DNA of 64,000 nucleotides, taken from NCBI RefSeq assembly GCF_002294985.1, contig NZ_NSGE01000001.1:372001-436000 (forward strand). Reading direction: 5' to 3'. The position numbers and the translations under genes are program-made. This DNA is from Mesorhizobium sp. WSM3862. Lineage in GTDB: Bacteria > Pseudomonadota > Alphaproteobacteria > Rhizobiales > Rhizobiaceae. Every line of letters begins with the position of its first letter. Within the stretch, counting starts at the first letter, position 1. This document shows, in pieces, positions 29,608 through 38,712 of the stretch. The notes beneath the pieces were generated by a model. That model worked only from the letters and a program-made list of their open reading frames with translations, made no database searches and had not been told where the DNA came from.

Positions 29608-29624
29608 TTTTGAACAATTCTAAA
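29608..29624. promoter_or_regulatory. Iron control element (Irr-type box)
   Basis: TTTTGAACAATTCTAAA matches the inverted consensus TTTAGAAnnnTTCTAAA at all but one fixed position. It lies about 134 bases before the cysteine desulfurase that begins the suf operon, and about 98 bases before the divergent hydrolase start. Irr boxes are known to control suf genes in several rhizobia. The match was found by eye. Confidence 0.7.
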
Positions 29625-29721
29625 CTAGCTTCTAGGAAGACGCTTGCCCGGCGTCAAGGCCACAGAATGGGCCAAAGGAAGAGTCCGGGCTCGCGCCTTC
29701 GTATGCCACGTGGAGTATTTT

Positions 29722-30396
29722 ATGCCTGAGGTCATTTTCGCCGGTCCGGCTGGTCGCCTGGAGGGCCGTTACCAGCCTTCCAAGGAAAAGAGCGCGCCGA
29801 TCGCCATTGTGCTGCATCCGCACCCGCAATTCGGCGGCACGATGAACAACAAGATCGTCTACGACCTCTTCTACATGTTCCAGAAGCGCGATTTCACCAC
29901 GCTTCGCTTCAATTTCCGCGGCATTGGCCGCAGCCAGGGCGAGTTCGACCACGGTACCGGCGAATTGTCGGACGCGGCCGCTGCGCTCGACTGGGTGCAG
30001 TCGCTGCATCCGGATTCCAAGAGCTGCTGGGTCGCGGGCTATTCCTTCGGCTCATGGATCGGCATGCAGCTGCTCATGCGCCGGCCCGAGATCGAGGGCT
30101 TCATCTCGGTCGCCCCGCAGCCCAACACCTACGATTTTTCGTTCCTGGCACCCTGCCCGTCGTCCGGCCTCATCATCCATGGCGATGCCGATAAGGTGGC
30201 GCCGCCCAAGGACGTGCAGACGCTGGTCGACAAGCTGCACACGCAAAAGGGCATAACCATCACGCAGAAGACTATCTCCGGCGCCAACCATTTCTTCGCC
30301 AACCACGCCGAACTGCTGATCGACGAATGCGCCGATTACCTCGACCGGCGTCTGGCCGGCGAGCTCGCCGATCCACGGCCGAAGCGGCTGAGGTAG
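29722..30396 (+). CDS. Alpha/beta hydrolase (dienelactone-hydrolase-like)
   Basis: This 224-residue cytosolic hydrolase has the nucleophile elbow GYSFGS with S108, an Asp in HGDADKVAP (D157), and H190 in GANHFF, a complete triad. The oxyanion region is HPHPQFGGT. I recall this protein as conserved in alphaproteobacteria without known substrate. The ATG at 29722 follows TGGAG; the longer frame has no ribosome site. It is divergent from the suf operon and might share the iron box. Confidence 0.85.
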   Translation: MPEVIFAGPAGRLEGRYQPSKEKSAPIAIVLHPHPQFGGTMNNKIVYDLFYMFQKRDFTTLRFNFRGIGRSQGEFDHGTGELSDAAAALDWVQSLHPDSKSCWVAGYSFGSWIGMQLLMRRPEIEGFISVAPQPNTYDFSFLAPCPSSGLIIHGDADKVAPPKDVQTLVDKLHTQKGITITQKTISGANHFFANHAELLIDECADYLDRRLAGELADPRPKRLR

Positions 30397-30425
30397 ATTT
30401 CGGGCAATCCTTAGACCAAATAGCT

Positions 30426-31307
30426 CTACGGGCGGTCAGCTGACAATTGCTCGCGGCTCCGCCTCGCCAGCGATGTTTTACCCTTGGATCCGCTGGAAGA
30501 CAGCAGCCGGAACGTGCGCTTGGGCACGGGTCTGGTCGACGACGGCCGCCGGAAGATGAAACCGAGCCGCGCGAAGACCAACCCTGCGGCGATCGCAAAG
30601 GCTAGGCCGAGCCCAAAGCCGGCCACTGTGTCGCTCGGATAATGCGCGCCGACGAAGACGCGCGTCGAAGCGATCAAGGCCGTGAGCGCAAGCGCAATGT
30701 GCCAGCGCCTTGGAAACAGCAGCAAGAGGACGCCGAACACCGCCCCCATCGTCGTGGCATGGCCGGACGGAAAGCCGGCGAAGCGCGCATCCATGGCGAA
30801 GGGATGCAGCGACAGCACCCCGTAATCGTTGAAATAGAGCGGCCGGGCCCGGCCGATGCCGTATTTCAGTAAGTTGACGGCCAACCCGGAAAGACCAACC
30901 GCGCAAAGCACCAGGAAAGCGAAGCAGGTCCAATTGTAGACGAGCAGACGCGACGACCTGGAAAGCCGTCGCCAGTCCGTCAGGTTGGCGGCGACGAGGC
31001 AGAGAGCGGCGGGGATGAGATACCAGCCGCCCAGGCCGAAATCCGTTAAGAAGTCGGTGAAACGGACGAAGCCTGGTGTCCACCCGCCGCGCATCCTGCC
31101 GGCTGCGCTGTCCAGGGTGAGGCCAATGGCTATGGCCAGCAGAAGCCATGCAGAGACCCAGACGAGCCAGGGAATCTCGGGATAGCGCGCGGGACGCACT
31201 GCAAAACGCCGCTGCACGATGCGCGTCGTGTCGAGGAAGTTGCCGAGCGAACGGCGGTAAAGAGAAACGGCGGACATGGCTCTATGGGGGTCTTCGAGCT
31301 CCGACAT
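30426..31307 (-). CDS. PAP2 family membrane phosphatase
   Basis: This 293-residue protein has six hydrophobic helices and the three PAP2 motifs: KYGIGRARP (148-156), PSGH (180-183) and RVFVGAHYPSD (216-226). Members act on lipid phosphates or undecaprenyl pyrophosphate at the periplasmic face. The start at 31307 follows GAGGAATA and lies 7 bases after the glycosyltransferase stop, so the two form an operon, perhaps for lipid A or glycolipid change. The C-terminus is basic and unstructured. Confidence 0.87.
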   Translation of the reverse strand: MSELEDPHRAMSAVSLYRRSLGNFLDTTRIVQRRFAVRPARYPEIPWLVWVSAWLLLAIAIGLTLDSAAGRMRGGWTPGFVRFTDFLTDFGLGGWYLIPAALCLVAANLTDWRRLSRSSRLLVYNWTCFAFLVLCAVGLSGLAVNLLKYGIGRARPLYFNDYGVLSLHPFAMDARFAGFPSGHATTMGAVFGVLLLLFPRRWHIALALTALIASTRVFVGAHYPSDTVAGFGLGLAFAIAAGLVFARLGFIFRRPSSTRPVPKRTFRLLSSSGSKGKTSLARRSREQLSADRP

Positions 31308-31313
31308 TATTCC

Positions 31314-32957
31314 TCACTGGGCCACTCGATAAAGGCCGAGCGCCAGCTTGTCTCCTGACGAATAGTTGAGCCCGTCGATCTCGGTCAGTCGCTTCGCCGA
31401 CTTGCCCTGCCCGGCAAGCAGCTCGTTGAGCTTTTGCTCCTCCTTGACTGGCGCCAGTCCCAGCGCACAGGTCGGATCGGCCAGCAGGTGCTTTGCCACG
31501 CCATCGACGTCGGTCAGCACGGTCTTGGTCCCGACCAGGAACACCAGGCTCGGCTCGTGATAGGGGGACGAGGCGACCACCGTGGTGTCGCAAGGACGGT
31601 TGGCATCGACGGCTGCCTTGATGGCCGGGCTCAGCCAGATCGGCCTCAGCGCCGGCGCAATCACGCCGAACAGCAGGCTGAAGGTTACGCCCGCGCCGAT
31701 CGCGATCGCCGCGATGCGTTCGAGCGGCACCTGCAATTGGCGCGGGAAAGCGAGATAGCCGGTCACGAGCGCGGCGATCGCCGCCGGAATGCTCCACCAG
31801 GAAAAGGCTTTTGCGAGATAGAGCGGCGCGCCTATGCATACTGCGGCTAGCCCGATCGACACGACGACGACGCCGAAGGCGGTCGACCACCACAGCCAGT
31901 TCTGCCAGCGCTTGAGCGGCGCATTGGCCTTATCCTCCGGCAAGGTGAGCAGCCAGCCGATCAGCAGCGCCATGCCGGGATAGGCCGGCAGCACATAATG
32001 CGGCAGCTTGGTCGGGATCGCCTCGAACACCAGCCAGAAGGGGATATACCAGGCGAGACAGAAGCGCAGGCGCGGGTCGTCCCAGAAGCGGTTGATGGCC
32101 TGCAGCCCGGCGCCGACCGCGATCAGGCCGAAAGGCCACATGAACAGCGAATAGGTGAGCATATAGAAGCCCGGCGGCAGGCCATGCGATTCCTCGCCCT
32201 GCGCCACCTTGTTCAGCATGTCCTTGCCGACCGCCTCCTGGAAGAAGGCGCCGCCGCTCTTCCAGCTGATGAGGATGATCCAGGGCAGCACGATGACGAG
32301 CACGATTGCAACGCCGCGCACCAGCTTCAGCTTCAAAAGCCAGCGCCAGTCGCGTTCGAAGGCGAACAGCGCGCCGGCCGTCAGCAGCGACAACAGCGGA
32401 GCGACCGGACCCTTGATCAGAATTCCCAGTCCCTGCGCGATCCAGAAGATCCATGGGAGGTGGCCGGCAACCGGCTCCTTGCGGCGCGCGGCCAGATAGA
32501 CCTGCGCCAGCGCGCCCTGCGCGGCCACGCAGCAGGCGAGCAACATGGCGTCGGTCTTGGCGTCGCGGCCTTCGAAGGCGGTGGCGAAGATGGCGGCCAT
32601 CATCAGGCCGGCGGCAAGGCCGGCATTGGCGCCGAAGAGTTTTGTGCCCGTCCAGCCGATGCCCACGACGGCGAGCGCGATGCCCAGCATCGAAACCAGT
32701 CGATAGACCCAGATCGGCGCTTCGACCCCCTCACCGCTCAATATGACGGCCGCCGATTGCAGCCAGTAGATGCCGATCGGTTTCTTGTAGCGGGTCACAT
32801 CCTGCAGTCGGATGTCGATATAGTCGCCGGTCTCGACCATCTGCTTGGTCGACTGGACGAAGCGTGATTCGTCCCGGTCGACCGGCGGCAGGCTTGCCAG
32901 CCCGCTGACGGTCATCAGGATGCTGAACAGAAAGAGGAGGAGATAGTTCCTGTTCAT
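31314..32957 (-). CDS. ArnT/PMT-like membrane glycosyltransferase
   Basis: This 547-residue GT-C enzyme has about 11-12 hydrophobic helices. The first periplasmic loop carries the catalytic acidic motif DRDESR (27-32), and the second carries TRYKKPIGIYW, as in ArnT and PMT_2 proteins. The C-terminal 110 residues are a soluble domain. Such proteins move a sugar from a polyprenyl-phosphate donor to lipid A or protein outside the membrane. The acceptor is unknown. Coupling to a PAP2 phosphatase fits donor recycling or lipid A modification. Confidence 0.85.
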   Translation of the reverse strand: MNRNYLLLFLFSILMTVSGLASLPPVDRDESRFVQSTKQMVETGDYIDIRLQDVTRYKKPIGIYWLQSAAVILSGEGVEAPIWVYRLVSMLGIALAVVGIGWTGTKLFGANAGLAAGLMMAAIFATAFEGRDAKTDAMLLACCVAAQGALAQVYLAARRKEPVAGHLPWIFWIAQGLGILIKGPVAPLLSLLTAGALFAFERDWRWLLKLKLVRGVAIVLVIVLPWIILISWKSGGAFFQEAVGKDMLNKVAQGEESHGLPPGFYMLTYSLFMWPFGLIAVGAGLQAINRFWDDPRLRFCLAWYIPFWLVFEAIPTKLPHYVLPAYPGMALLIGWLLTLPEDKANAPLKRWQNWLWWSTAFGVVVVSIGLAAVCIGAPLYLAKAFSWWSIPAAIAALVTGYLAFPRQLQVPLERIAAIAIGAGVTFSLLFGVIAPALRPIWLSPAIKAAVDANRPCDTTVVASSPYHEPSLVFLVGTKTVLTDVDGVAKHLLADPTCALGLAPVKEEQKLNELLAGQGKSAKRLTEIDGLNYSSGDKLALGLYRVAQ

Positions 32958-33106
32958 CGCGGGAGCTTGTCCGATCTGATCTGCGGGATAGCCCCGTCGC
33001 GGCGCGTCGGGGCGTGCTGCCCTTGCGCGGGCGCCTCATTACGCCAGCAAAAGGGGCGAAGCAAGGATGCGGCTCATGGCAGGCGATAGCACGCAATGCC
33101 CCAAGC

Positions 33107-33244
33107 CACTTTTGCTGATCGCCCATTTGCCGGTTGAAGTGCGGTCTTACGCGAAACCGGAACTCACTGTTGCTGATCACCTGTTTGCCTCTTGAAGCGC
33201 GATCCTACGCAAAACCGGAAACCACTTTTGCTGATCGCGCTTGG
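33107..33244. repeat. 58-bp tandem repeat upstream of tyrS
   Basis: Two head-to-tail 58-bp copies (33107-33164 and 33165-33222) plus the start of a third (33223-33244) each begin CACTTTTGCTGATC (or one mismatch) and end with an AAACCGGAA-rich block. The unit looks like a rhizobial intergenic repeat. The stretch 32958-33106 between it and the glycosyltransferase start shows no gene. Confidence 0.8.
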
Positions 33245-33307
33245 ATGCTAAACGCGCCCCTTCACGTCAAGCTCGGCCAAATGCCGTGCGATCTCCGGGA
33301 AGAAAAG

Positions 33308-34561
33308 ATGTCCGCCTTCAAGTCCGATTTCCTGCGCATCATGAGCGAGCGCGGCTTCATCCACCAGATTTCGGATGAAACCGGCCTCGACCAGCTTTTC
33401 GCCAACGAAACGGTGAGCGCTTATATCGGCTTCGATGCGACGGCGAAGAGCCTGCATGCCGGATCGCTGATCCAGATCATGATGCTCCACTGGCTGCAGC
33501 AGACCGGCCACCGGCCGATCGCGCTGATGGGCGGCGGCACCTCGATGATCGGCGATCCTTCCTTCAAGGACGAGGCGCGCAAGCTGCTGACGCCTGGGGA
33601 TATCGAAAGCAATCTCGTCGGCATCCGCCGCAATTTCGCGCCTTACCTCAAATTCGGCAGCGGCGCGGGCGACGCGGTGATGGTCAACAACGCCGACTGG
33701 CTGATGGAGATCAACTACGTCAATTTCCTGCGCGATGTCGGCCGGCATTTCTCCGTAAACCGCATGCTGGCCTTCGATTCCGTGAAGCTCAGGCTCGACC
33801 GCGAGCAGTCGCTGTCGTTCCTCGAATTCAACTACATGATCCTGCAGGCTTACGACTTCGTCGAGCTCTACAAGCGCGTCGGCTGCCGGCTGCAGATGGG
33901 CGGCTCCGACCAGTGGGGCAACATCGTCAACGGCATCGATCTCGGTCATCGCATGGAAGGCGTGCAGCTGTTTGCGATGACAACGCCGCTGCTCACCACC
34001 TCGTCGGGCGCCAAGATGGGCAAGTCGGCCTCCGGCGCTGTCTGGCTCGACGGCGATATGTTGTCGCCTTACGAGTTCTGGCAGTACTGGCGCAACACTG
34101 AGGATGCGGATGTCGGGCGCTTCCTGAAGCTCTACACGACACTGCCGCTCGCCGAGGTCGCGCGCCTCGAAAAGCTCGGCGGCTCGGAGATCAACGAGGC
34201 GAAGAAGATTCTCGCCACCGAGATCACCGCCATGCTGCATGGCCGCGAGGCGGCCGAAACGGCTGCAGAGACCGCGCGCAAGACTTTCGAGGAAGGCGCA
34301 CTCGCCGACACGCTGCCCAGCATCGACGTCGCCAAGGCTGATCTCGAGGCCGGCATCGGCATCCTGTCGCTGTTCGTCACCGCCGGACTCGCCGGCTCCA
34401 ATGGCGAAGCGCGCCGGCATGTGCAGGGCGGCGCCGTGCGCCTCAACGACAAGGTGGTGACCGATGACCGGCACGTGGTGACGCTTGAGGACCTGGGCGC
34501 GGAAGGTGTGGTGAAGCTCTCGTTCGGCAGGAAGAAGCACGTTCTGGTGCGGCCGATCTAG
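33308..34561 (+). CDS. tyrS: Tyrosine-tRNA ligase
   Basis: This 417-residue class I synthetase has the HIGH-type motif HAGS at 50-53, the GSDQWGNI tyrosine/ATP pocket, and KMGKS at 236-240. The C-terminal S4-like domain (about 350-417) includes [16 protein letters not shown]. The ATG at 33308 follows GAAGAAAA; in-frame upstream codons extend into the tandem repeat and are not conserved. Length is standard for TyrRS. Confidence 0.97.
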   Translation: MSAFKSDFLRIMSERGFIHQISDETGLDQLFANETVSAYIGFDATAKSLHAGSLIQIMMLHWLQQTGHRPIALMGGGTSMIGDPSFKDEARKLLTPGDIESNLVGIRRNFAPYLKFGSGAGDAVMVNNADWLMEINYVNFLRDVGRHFSVNRMLAFDSVKLRLDREQSLSFLEFNYMILQAYDFVELYKRVGCRLQMGGSDQWGNIVNGIDLGHRMEGVQLFAMTTPLLTTSSGAKMGKSASGAVWLDGDMLSPYEFWQYWRNTEDADVGRFLKLYTTLPLAEVARLEKLGGSEINEAKKILATEITAMLHGREAAETAAETARKTFEEGALADTLPSIDVAKADLEAGIGILSLFVTAGLAGSNGEARRHVQGGAVRLNDKVVTDDRHVVTLEDLGAEGVVKLSFGRKKHVLVRPI

Positions 34562-34570
34562 TCGGCCTGA

Positions 34571-37500
34571 TCACCGATACTCGAAGATTGAGCGAAAAAT
34601 TCCCGGCGCCACCACCGACAGCGGATTGATGTTGAGCGTCGGCTTGTTGGCGTTGCCGCGCAGCCGGTAGGTGACGCCGATCAGGCCGCGGTCGCGGCCG
34701 TTGCCGAGCAGCGGGCCGAACAGCGGCAGTTCGCCGAAGATGCGGTTGAGCCCATAGACCGGCATGAAGGTGCCGGTCATGTCCATATTGTTGTCCTGGT
34801 CGTAGAGCGTGCCCTGGAAAGTCGTGCCGATGCGCGGACCGCGCAACAGACCGTTTGCCAGTCTGAGATAGCCGGAGCCCTTGTCGATGTCGGCATAGCC
34901 GCGCTCGAACTGCACCCTTGAGGTGTCGATGTTGGCCTTGACCGCCTGGTTGAGGCTGCGCGTATCGCCGGCCGGCCTGGTCGACACGATCGACGCAAGC
35001 TTCGGCTCGTTGACGACATAGAAATTGCTGGCGTCGACCTGGCCCTTCATTGGCCCGTCGGCGTCGCCCGCCAGCGACAGCGTGATGGCCCCGCCCTCCA
35101 TATGCTCGTAAATGTTGAGGAAGCGCAGGATAGCGCCGGCATCGGCCGATTTCATCGTGAGGGACCGGCCGCCGTCGCCGGTGGTGTTTCGGACGGCAAT
35201 GGCGGCACCCGAACTCGCCGTCGCACTGATATCAAGACCATTCACCCGGGAGCCGGCAGCGCTGTAATTCAGCTTGAGGTTCGACAGCACCTCGTCGTGA
35301 AAGCCGGTCAGCGACTTCACGTCGGCGCTGACCGAGATCGCGTCGGCGCCGGCGCCTTTTGTGGCTGTATCGACGTCTGAGGTGAACTGTTTGATCAGCG
35401 AGCGGGCGTCGAGAGAGTCGCCGCTGACATTGACCGCATAGCTTTTGCCCGACCGTTTGACCGAGACCGCGACGTCGTCTCCTCTGTTGAGCGCGACCTT
35501 GCTGAACCGGGCCGAGGACAGCGCCCCGTTGACCAGAGTCACATCGCCGTCGATCGAAAAGCTCTTCCCGTCGAGATCGAAGTCGGACAGCGTGGTCGTG
35601 CTGCCGGACTTTGCCATCGTGAAGGTGACCTTGGCCGGAATGCCGGCACCCTTGCTCCATCCTGCCCAAGGGATGTCGAGCCTTGCGTTGGTCAGGTCGG
35701 CCGACACGTTCTGGACGCCCTCGCCGCTCTTGTCGATCGCCACCTTGATGGTTCCGGAAAGCAGCGGCGACAGGCCGGGCATTGCTGCAGCGCGCGTCTT
35801 GTCGTCGATCACCAGCGCGACCTTACGGCTGCGCGGCGGGCCGCTGTCCTCGAGCGGCTCGACCAGGTCGAGCTCGGCCGGAATGCCGTTCAGCTTCGCC
35901 TTGGCCGATATCACCGCACGGTCGGGGCTCACGGTGATCGACCCGTCGGCCTCGGTCACCATCTGGTCCTCGAACGGCTTGGCTAAGGAAAGATCCTGGT
36001 AGTCCAGCGCCACCAGCCAGTCGAGCGTCGAGGTATCGACGCCGGAAGTCAGCGGAATGTCGGCCCGCACATGCCCGGTGACGGTGCCGCTCAAATCCTC
36101 AGGCGCAAGTCCGACATGGCGCATGGCGTTGATCGGCTCAAAGGAGGCGAGTTCGGCGATCGCCGGGGCTTCGCCGGCGACATCGATGTCGAGCGAGCCG
36201 ATCACGGGCGAAACATTCGCCTGCTTGATCGTCAGCGTGCCGCCGCTTGCCGCCACGGTGCGGCCGCTCGGCATAAAAACGCTGCCCGAGGACAGCGTGA
36301 TATCGACATCGTTGCCATGGAAGGCAACGACACCGACCGCATCGCGGATCGGCGGAATGCGCCCCGCGGTATCGAAGCGCGAGCCCTCGACCTGGAAGCG
36401 GCCGAACACCTCGTCGCCGGAAAGCGGAACGCCGTTGCCGAGCCGCCCAGGAACGACCTGGAACTGCAGGTTGGCGTCGACCACACGGCCGCCGAACAGG
36501 TTGTCCAGCACCCAAAGCCGCGCGTTGCGGGCGGAGAACCAGGGCCACAACTGCTTCACATGCGAAATCGGCATGTCGTGTACATTGAGCGACAGCGACA
36601 CACCCGGCGGGCCATTGTCGATGAAGGCGAGCGACGCCGTGCCCAGCACGTCGCTCGAACCCCCGGAGCGAACGCCGATCTGCTCGGCGACGAGCTTGCG
36701 GCTCTTGGTCTGGTAGACGCCGGCGACCCGGGCAAGGAACTGAAGCGCCGGCTCCGGCGATTCCGAAGGCGCGAGCGTCGAGCCGTCGCTGACAAGGTCA
36801 TAGCGGTAGGACGGCTCCTCGCCCGCGGCTGCCGGCTTCGGCCCGACCGAGCCTGAGAAATCGAATGTCGAGCGGCCGGTCCTGATCAGCAATTTGTCGA
36901 CCGAGACCTTGTTTGATCCCGCGACCAATGTGGCCCTGGCATCGACGTCGGCCGGCAGCAGCCCGCGCGAGCCGAGATCGAGCACCGAGCCGCCGAGCGA
37001 CAGCGACGCCGTCAGCCGCGACGGCGTGTCGCCGGACGCCTCGACGCCCGAAAGCTTCAGCGCAACAGAACCAAGCTTGCCGCCCTGGGCGGCGAAGTTC
37101 CCGCCGCTGGAGCTTCCCTGAGCGGGCGTTACGCCGACGTCCGCTATCGCGACGGCGGCGTCCAGCGATGCGATCCGCCTGGCGCTCGGATCGCGCGCCG
37201 CGGAGGCGCTCAGGCTTACATGCCGGCCGTCGACATCGGCTTTTGAAGACAGTTCCATGCTGCCTGTGCCCGTCTGCCCAACCGTGGCCTCGGCGACGGT
37301 CACACGCCTGACCGATCCGCCCGGCGGCAATTCGAACTCGACGTTGCGGAGGTCGATCTGGCGCATCGATTCCGCGCGCACCGCATCCAGCGCCGCGTTG
37401 ACGCCGCCAAACACCGCCGCCGATACTTTCTCCGGATCGACCAGGCCATCCTCGTTGCGCAAAGCCGCCGTCCAATCACCGCTGCCGGACGGCATGGCGG

Positions 37501-37981
37501 CGACCATGATGCGAGCATCGGAGAACCGGGCGCTGGTGAGCTTGACCTCGCCGGATAGCAGCGGCAGCAGGCGCATGCCGAAGCGGACGCGCCCGACATC
37601 GGCCATCGGCTTGCCGTCGGCCGTCTTCAAGCTGACGTCGCTGACCTGCAGGGCGACGAAGCTCGACCCATCGAGCGTCAACCGCGCCGGCCCAACGGTG
37701 ACGTTGAGATCGACGCCTGCGAGCTTCTCGATGGCCGTCTCGGCTTCGGCGCGAAGTCGCTCGGTGCCGATGCCTGACGTGCCAAGCACATAGACGCCAA
37801 TTGCCGCCAGAAGCACCAACGCGCAGAGCCCGGCGAACACCCGACCGAGGATGCGGAAGCGCCGGCGCGCCGAAGCACGGCCGAGCGGCGGCACGCTGCA
37901 CGCGGACGGAAAGGCCGCCAGGTCGGTGATCTCGTCACGCCTGAACCTGATCTTCTCGTGCTGCGGTTGCTCCTGATCCAA
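34571..37981 (-). CDS. Large AsmA-like/YhdP-type (DUF3971) envelope protein
   Basis: This 1136-residue protein has a basic cytoplasmic start, one membrane helix near residues 45-68, and a very long periplasmic beta-rich region. The N-terminal part is AsmA-like (TERLRAEAETAIEKLAG, then repeated LxxVSL strands), the middle matches DUF3971, and the C-terminal 60 residues (MTGTFMPVYGLNRIFGELPLFGPLL) match the AsmA_2 ending. Related YhdP/TamB proteins help move phospholipids to the outer membrane. The TTG start at 37981 is not certain; a weak GGAA precedes it. It converges with tyrS and diverges from bcp. Confidence 0.82.
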   Translation of the reverse strand: MDQEQPQHEKIRFRRDEITDLAAFPSACSVPPLGRASARRRFRILGRVFAGLCALVLLAAIGVYVLGTSGIGTERLRAEAETAIEKLAGVDLNVTVGPARLTLDGSSFVALQVSDVSLKTADGKPMADVGRVRFGMRLLPLLSGEVKLTSARFSDARIMVAAMPSGSGDWTAALRNEDGLVDPEKVSAAVFGGVNAALDAVRAESMRQIDLRNVEFELPPGGSVRRVTVAEATVGQTGTGSMELSSKADVDGRHVSLSASAARDPSARRIASLDAAVAIADVGVTPAQGSSSGGNFAAQGGKLGSVALKLSGVEASGDTPSRLTASLSLGGSVLDLGSRGLLPADVDARATLVAGSNKVSVDKLLIRTGRSTFDFSGSVGPKPAAAGEEPSYRYDLVSDGSTLAPSESPEPALQFLARVAGVYQTKSRKLVAEQIGVRSGGSSDVLGTASLAFIDNGPPGVSLSLNVHDMPISHVKQLWPWFSARNARLWVLDNLFGGRVVDANLQFQVVPGRLGNGVPLSGDEVFGRFQVEGSRFDTAGRIPPIRDAVGVVAFHGNDVDITLSSGSVFMPSGRTVAASGGTLTIKQANVSPVIGSLDIDVAGEAPAIAELASFEPINAMRHVGLAPEDLSGTVTGHVRADIPLTSGVDTSTLDWLVALDYQDLSLAKPFEDQMVTEADGSITVSPDRAVISAKAKLNGIPAELDLVEPLEDSGPPRSRKVALVIDDKTRAAAMPGLSPLLSGTIKVAIDKSGEGVQNVSADLTNARLDIPWAGWSKGAGIPAKVTFTMAKSGSTTTLSDFDLDGKSFSIDGDVTLVNGALSSARFSKVALNRGDDVAVSVKRSGKSYAVNVSGDSLDARSLIKQFTSDVDTATKGAGADAISVSADVKSLTGFHDEVLSNLKLNYSAAGSRVNGLDISATASSGAAIAVRNTTGDGGRSLTMKSADAGAILRFLNIYEHMEGGAITLSLAGDADGPMKGQVDASNFYVVNEPKLASIVSTRPAGDTRSLNQAVKANIDTSRVQFERGYADIDKGSGYLRLANGLLRGPRIGTTFQGTLYDQDNNMDMTGTFMPVYGLNRIFGELPLFGPLLGNGRDRGLIGVTYRLRGNANKPTLNINPLSVVAPGIFRSIFEYR

Positions 37982-38078
37982 GCAATATTCCGTTGTAAAC
38001 GTACTCGTCGTGGACGAATCCCCGCCTCACGTTATATCGATGCTCGATCCGCGCGTAACCGCAAACAGGGGCATCGAC

Positions 38079-38546
38079 ATGGCTGAACTCGACGTGGGCG
38101 ACGTTGCGCCGCAATTCGATCTTCCGCGCGACGGCGGCGGCTCCCTCAGCCTCGCCGCGATCCGGGGAAAACCTGTCGTACTCTACTTTTATCCGCAGGA
38201 CGACACCACAAGCTGCACCAACGAGGCGATCGGCTTCTCGCAGCTGAAGCCGGAATTCGAGAAGGCCGGCGCCGTGGTCATCGGGCTGTCCCCGGATAGC
38301 GTCAAGAAACACGACAAATTCAAGGCGAAATACGATCTCACCCTCGATCTCGTCGCCGACGAGGAGCGCAAGGCGATCGAGGCCTATCATCTGTGGGTCG
38401 AGAAGACGATGTACGGCCGCAAGTACATGGGAGTCGAGCGCGCCACCTTCCTGATCGGCCAGGACGGACGCATCGCCCGCATCTGGCGCAAGGTGCGCGT
38501 CAAGGGCCATGCCGAAGAGGTGCTGGAGGCGGTGCGCGCGCTGTGA
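38079..38546 (+). CDS. bcp: Thioredoxin-dependent peroxiredoxin, Bcp/PrxQ type
   Basis: This 155-residue peroxiredoxin has the peroxidatic cysteine C46 in DDTTSCTNEA, with the catalytic Thr before it. The resolving cysteine often found five residues later in Bcp proteins is missing (I51), and no other cysteine occurs, so it would be a 1-Cys form. It reduces hydroperoxides in the cytoplasm. The ATG at 38079 follows AGGGG; upstream codons are not conserved. It is divergent from the YhdP-like gene. Confidence 0.92.
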   Translation: MAELDVGDVAPQFDLPRDGGGSLSLAAIRGKPVVLYFYPQDDTTSCTNEAIGFSQLKPEFEKAGAVVIGLSPDSVKKHDKFKAKYDLTLDLVADEERKAIEAYHLWVEKTMYGRKYMGVERATFLIGQDGRIARIWRKVRVKGHAEEVLEAVRAL

Positions 38547-38712
38547 AGCGGGGCAGACCCAAAGCTTCCGCGATTTTGCTGGCCTCCTTCCCTGCAACCT
38601 GCCACCCGCGTTGCGGGATTTGGACATGCCGACATCGCCGCCAGCAAACCTTTGTTAACCCTAATAATGTGTAATCGAGCTGTCGTTGGAGTCGTAACGA
38701 AAGCTTGGTCCC

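Noticed and set aside
38655..38690. CtrA binding site before the M23 gene (GTTAACC)
   Set aside because: Only one half-site is present; the second TTAA at the right distance is missing.
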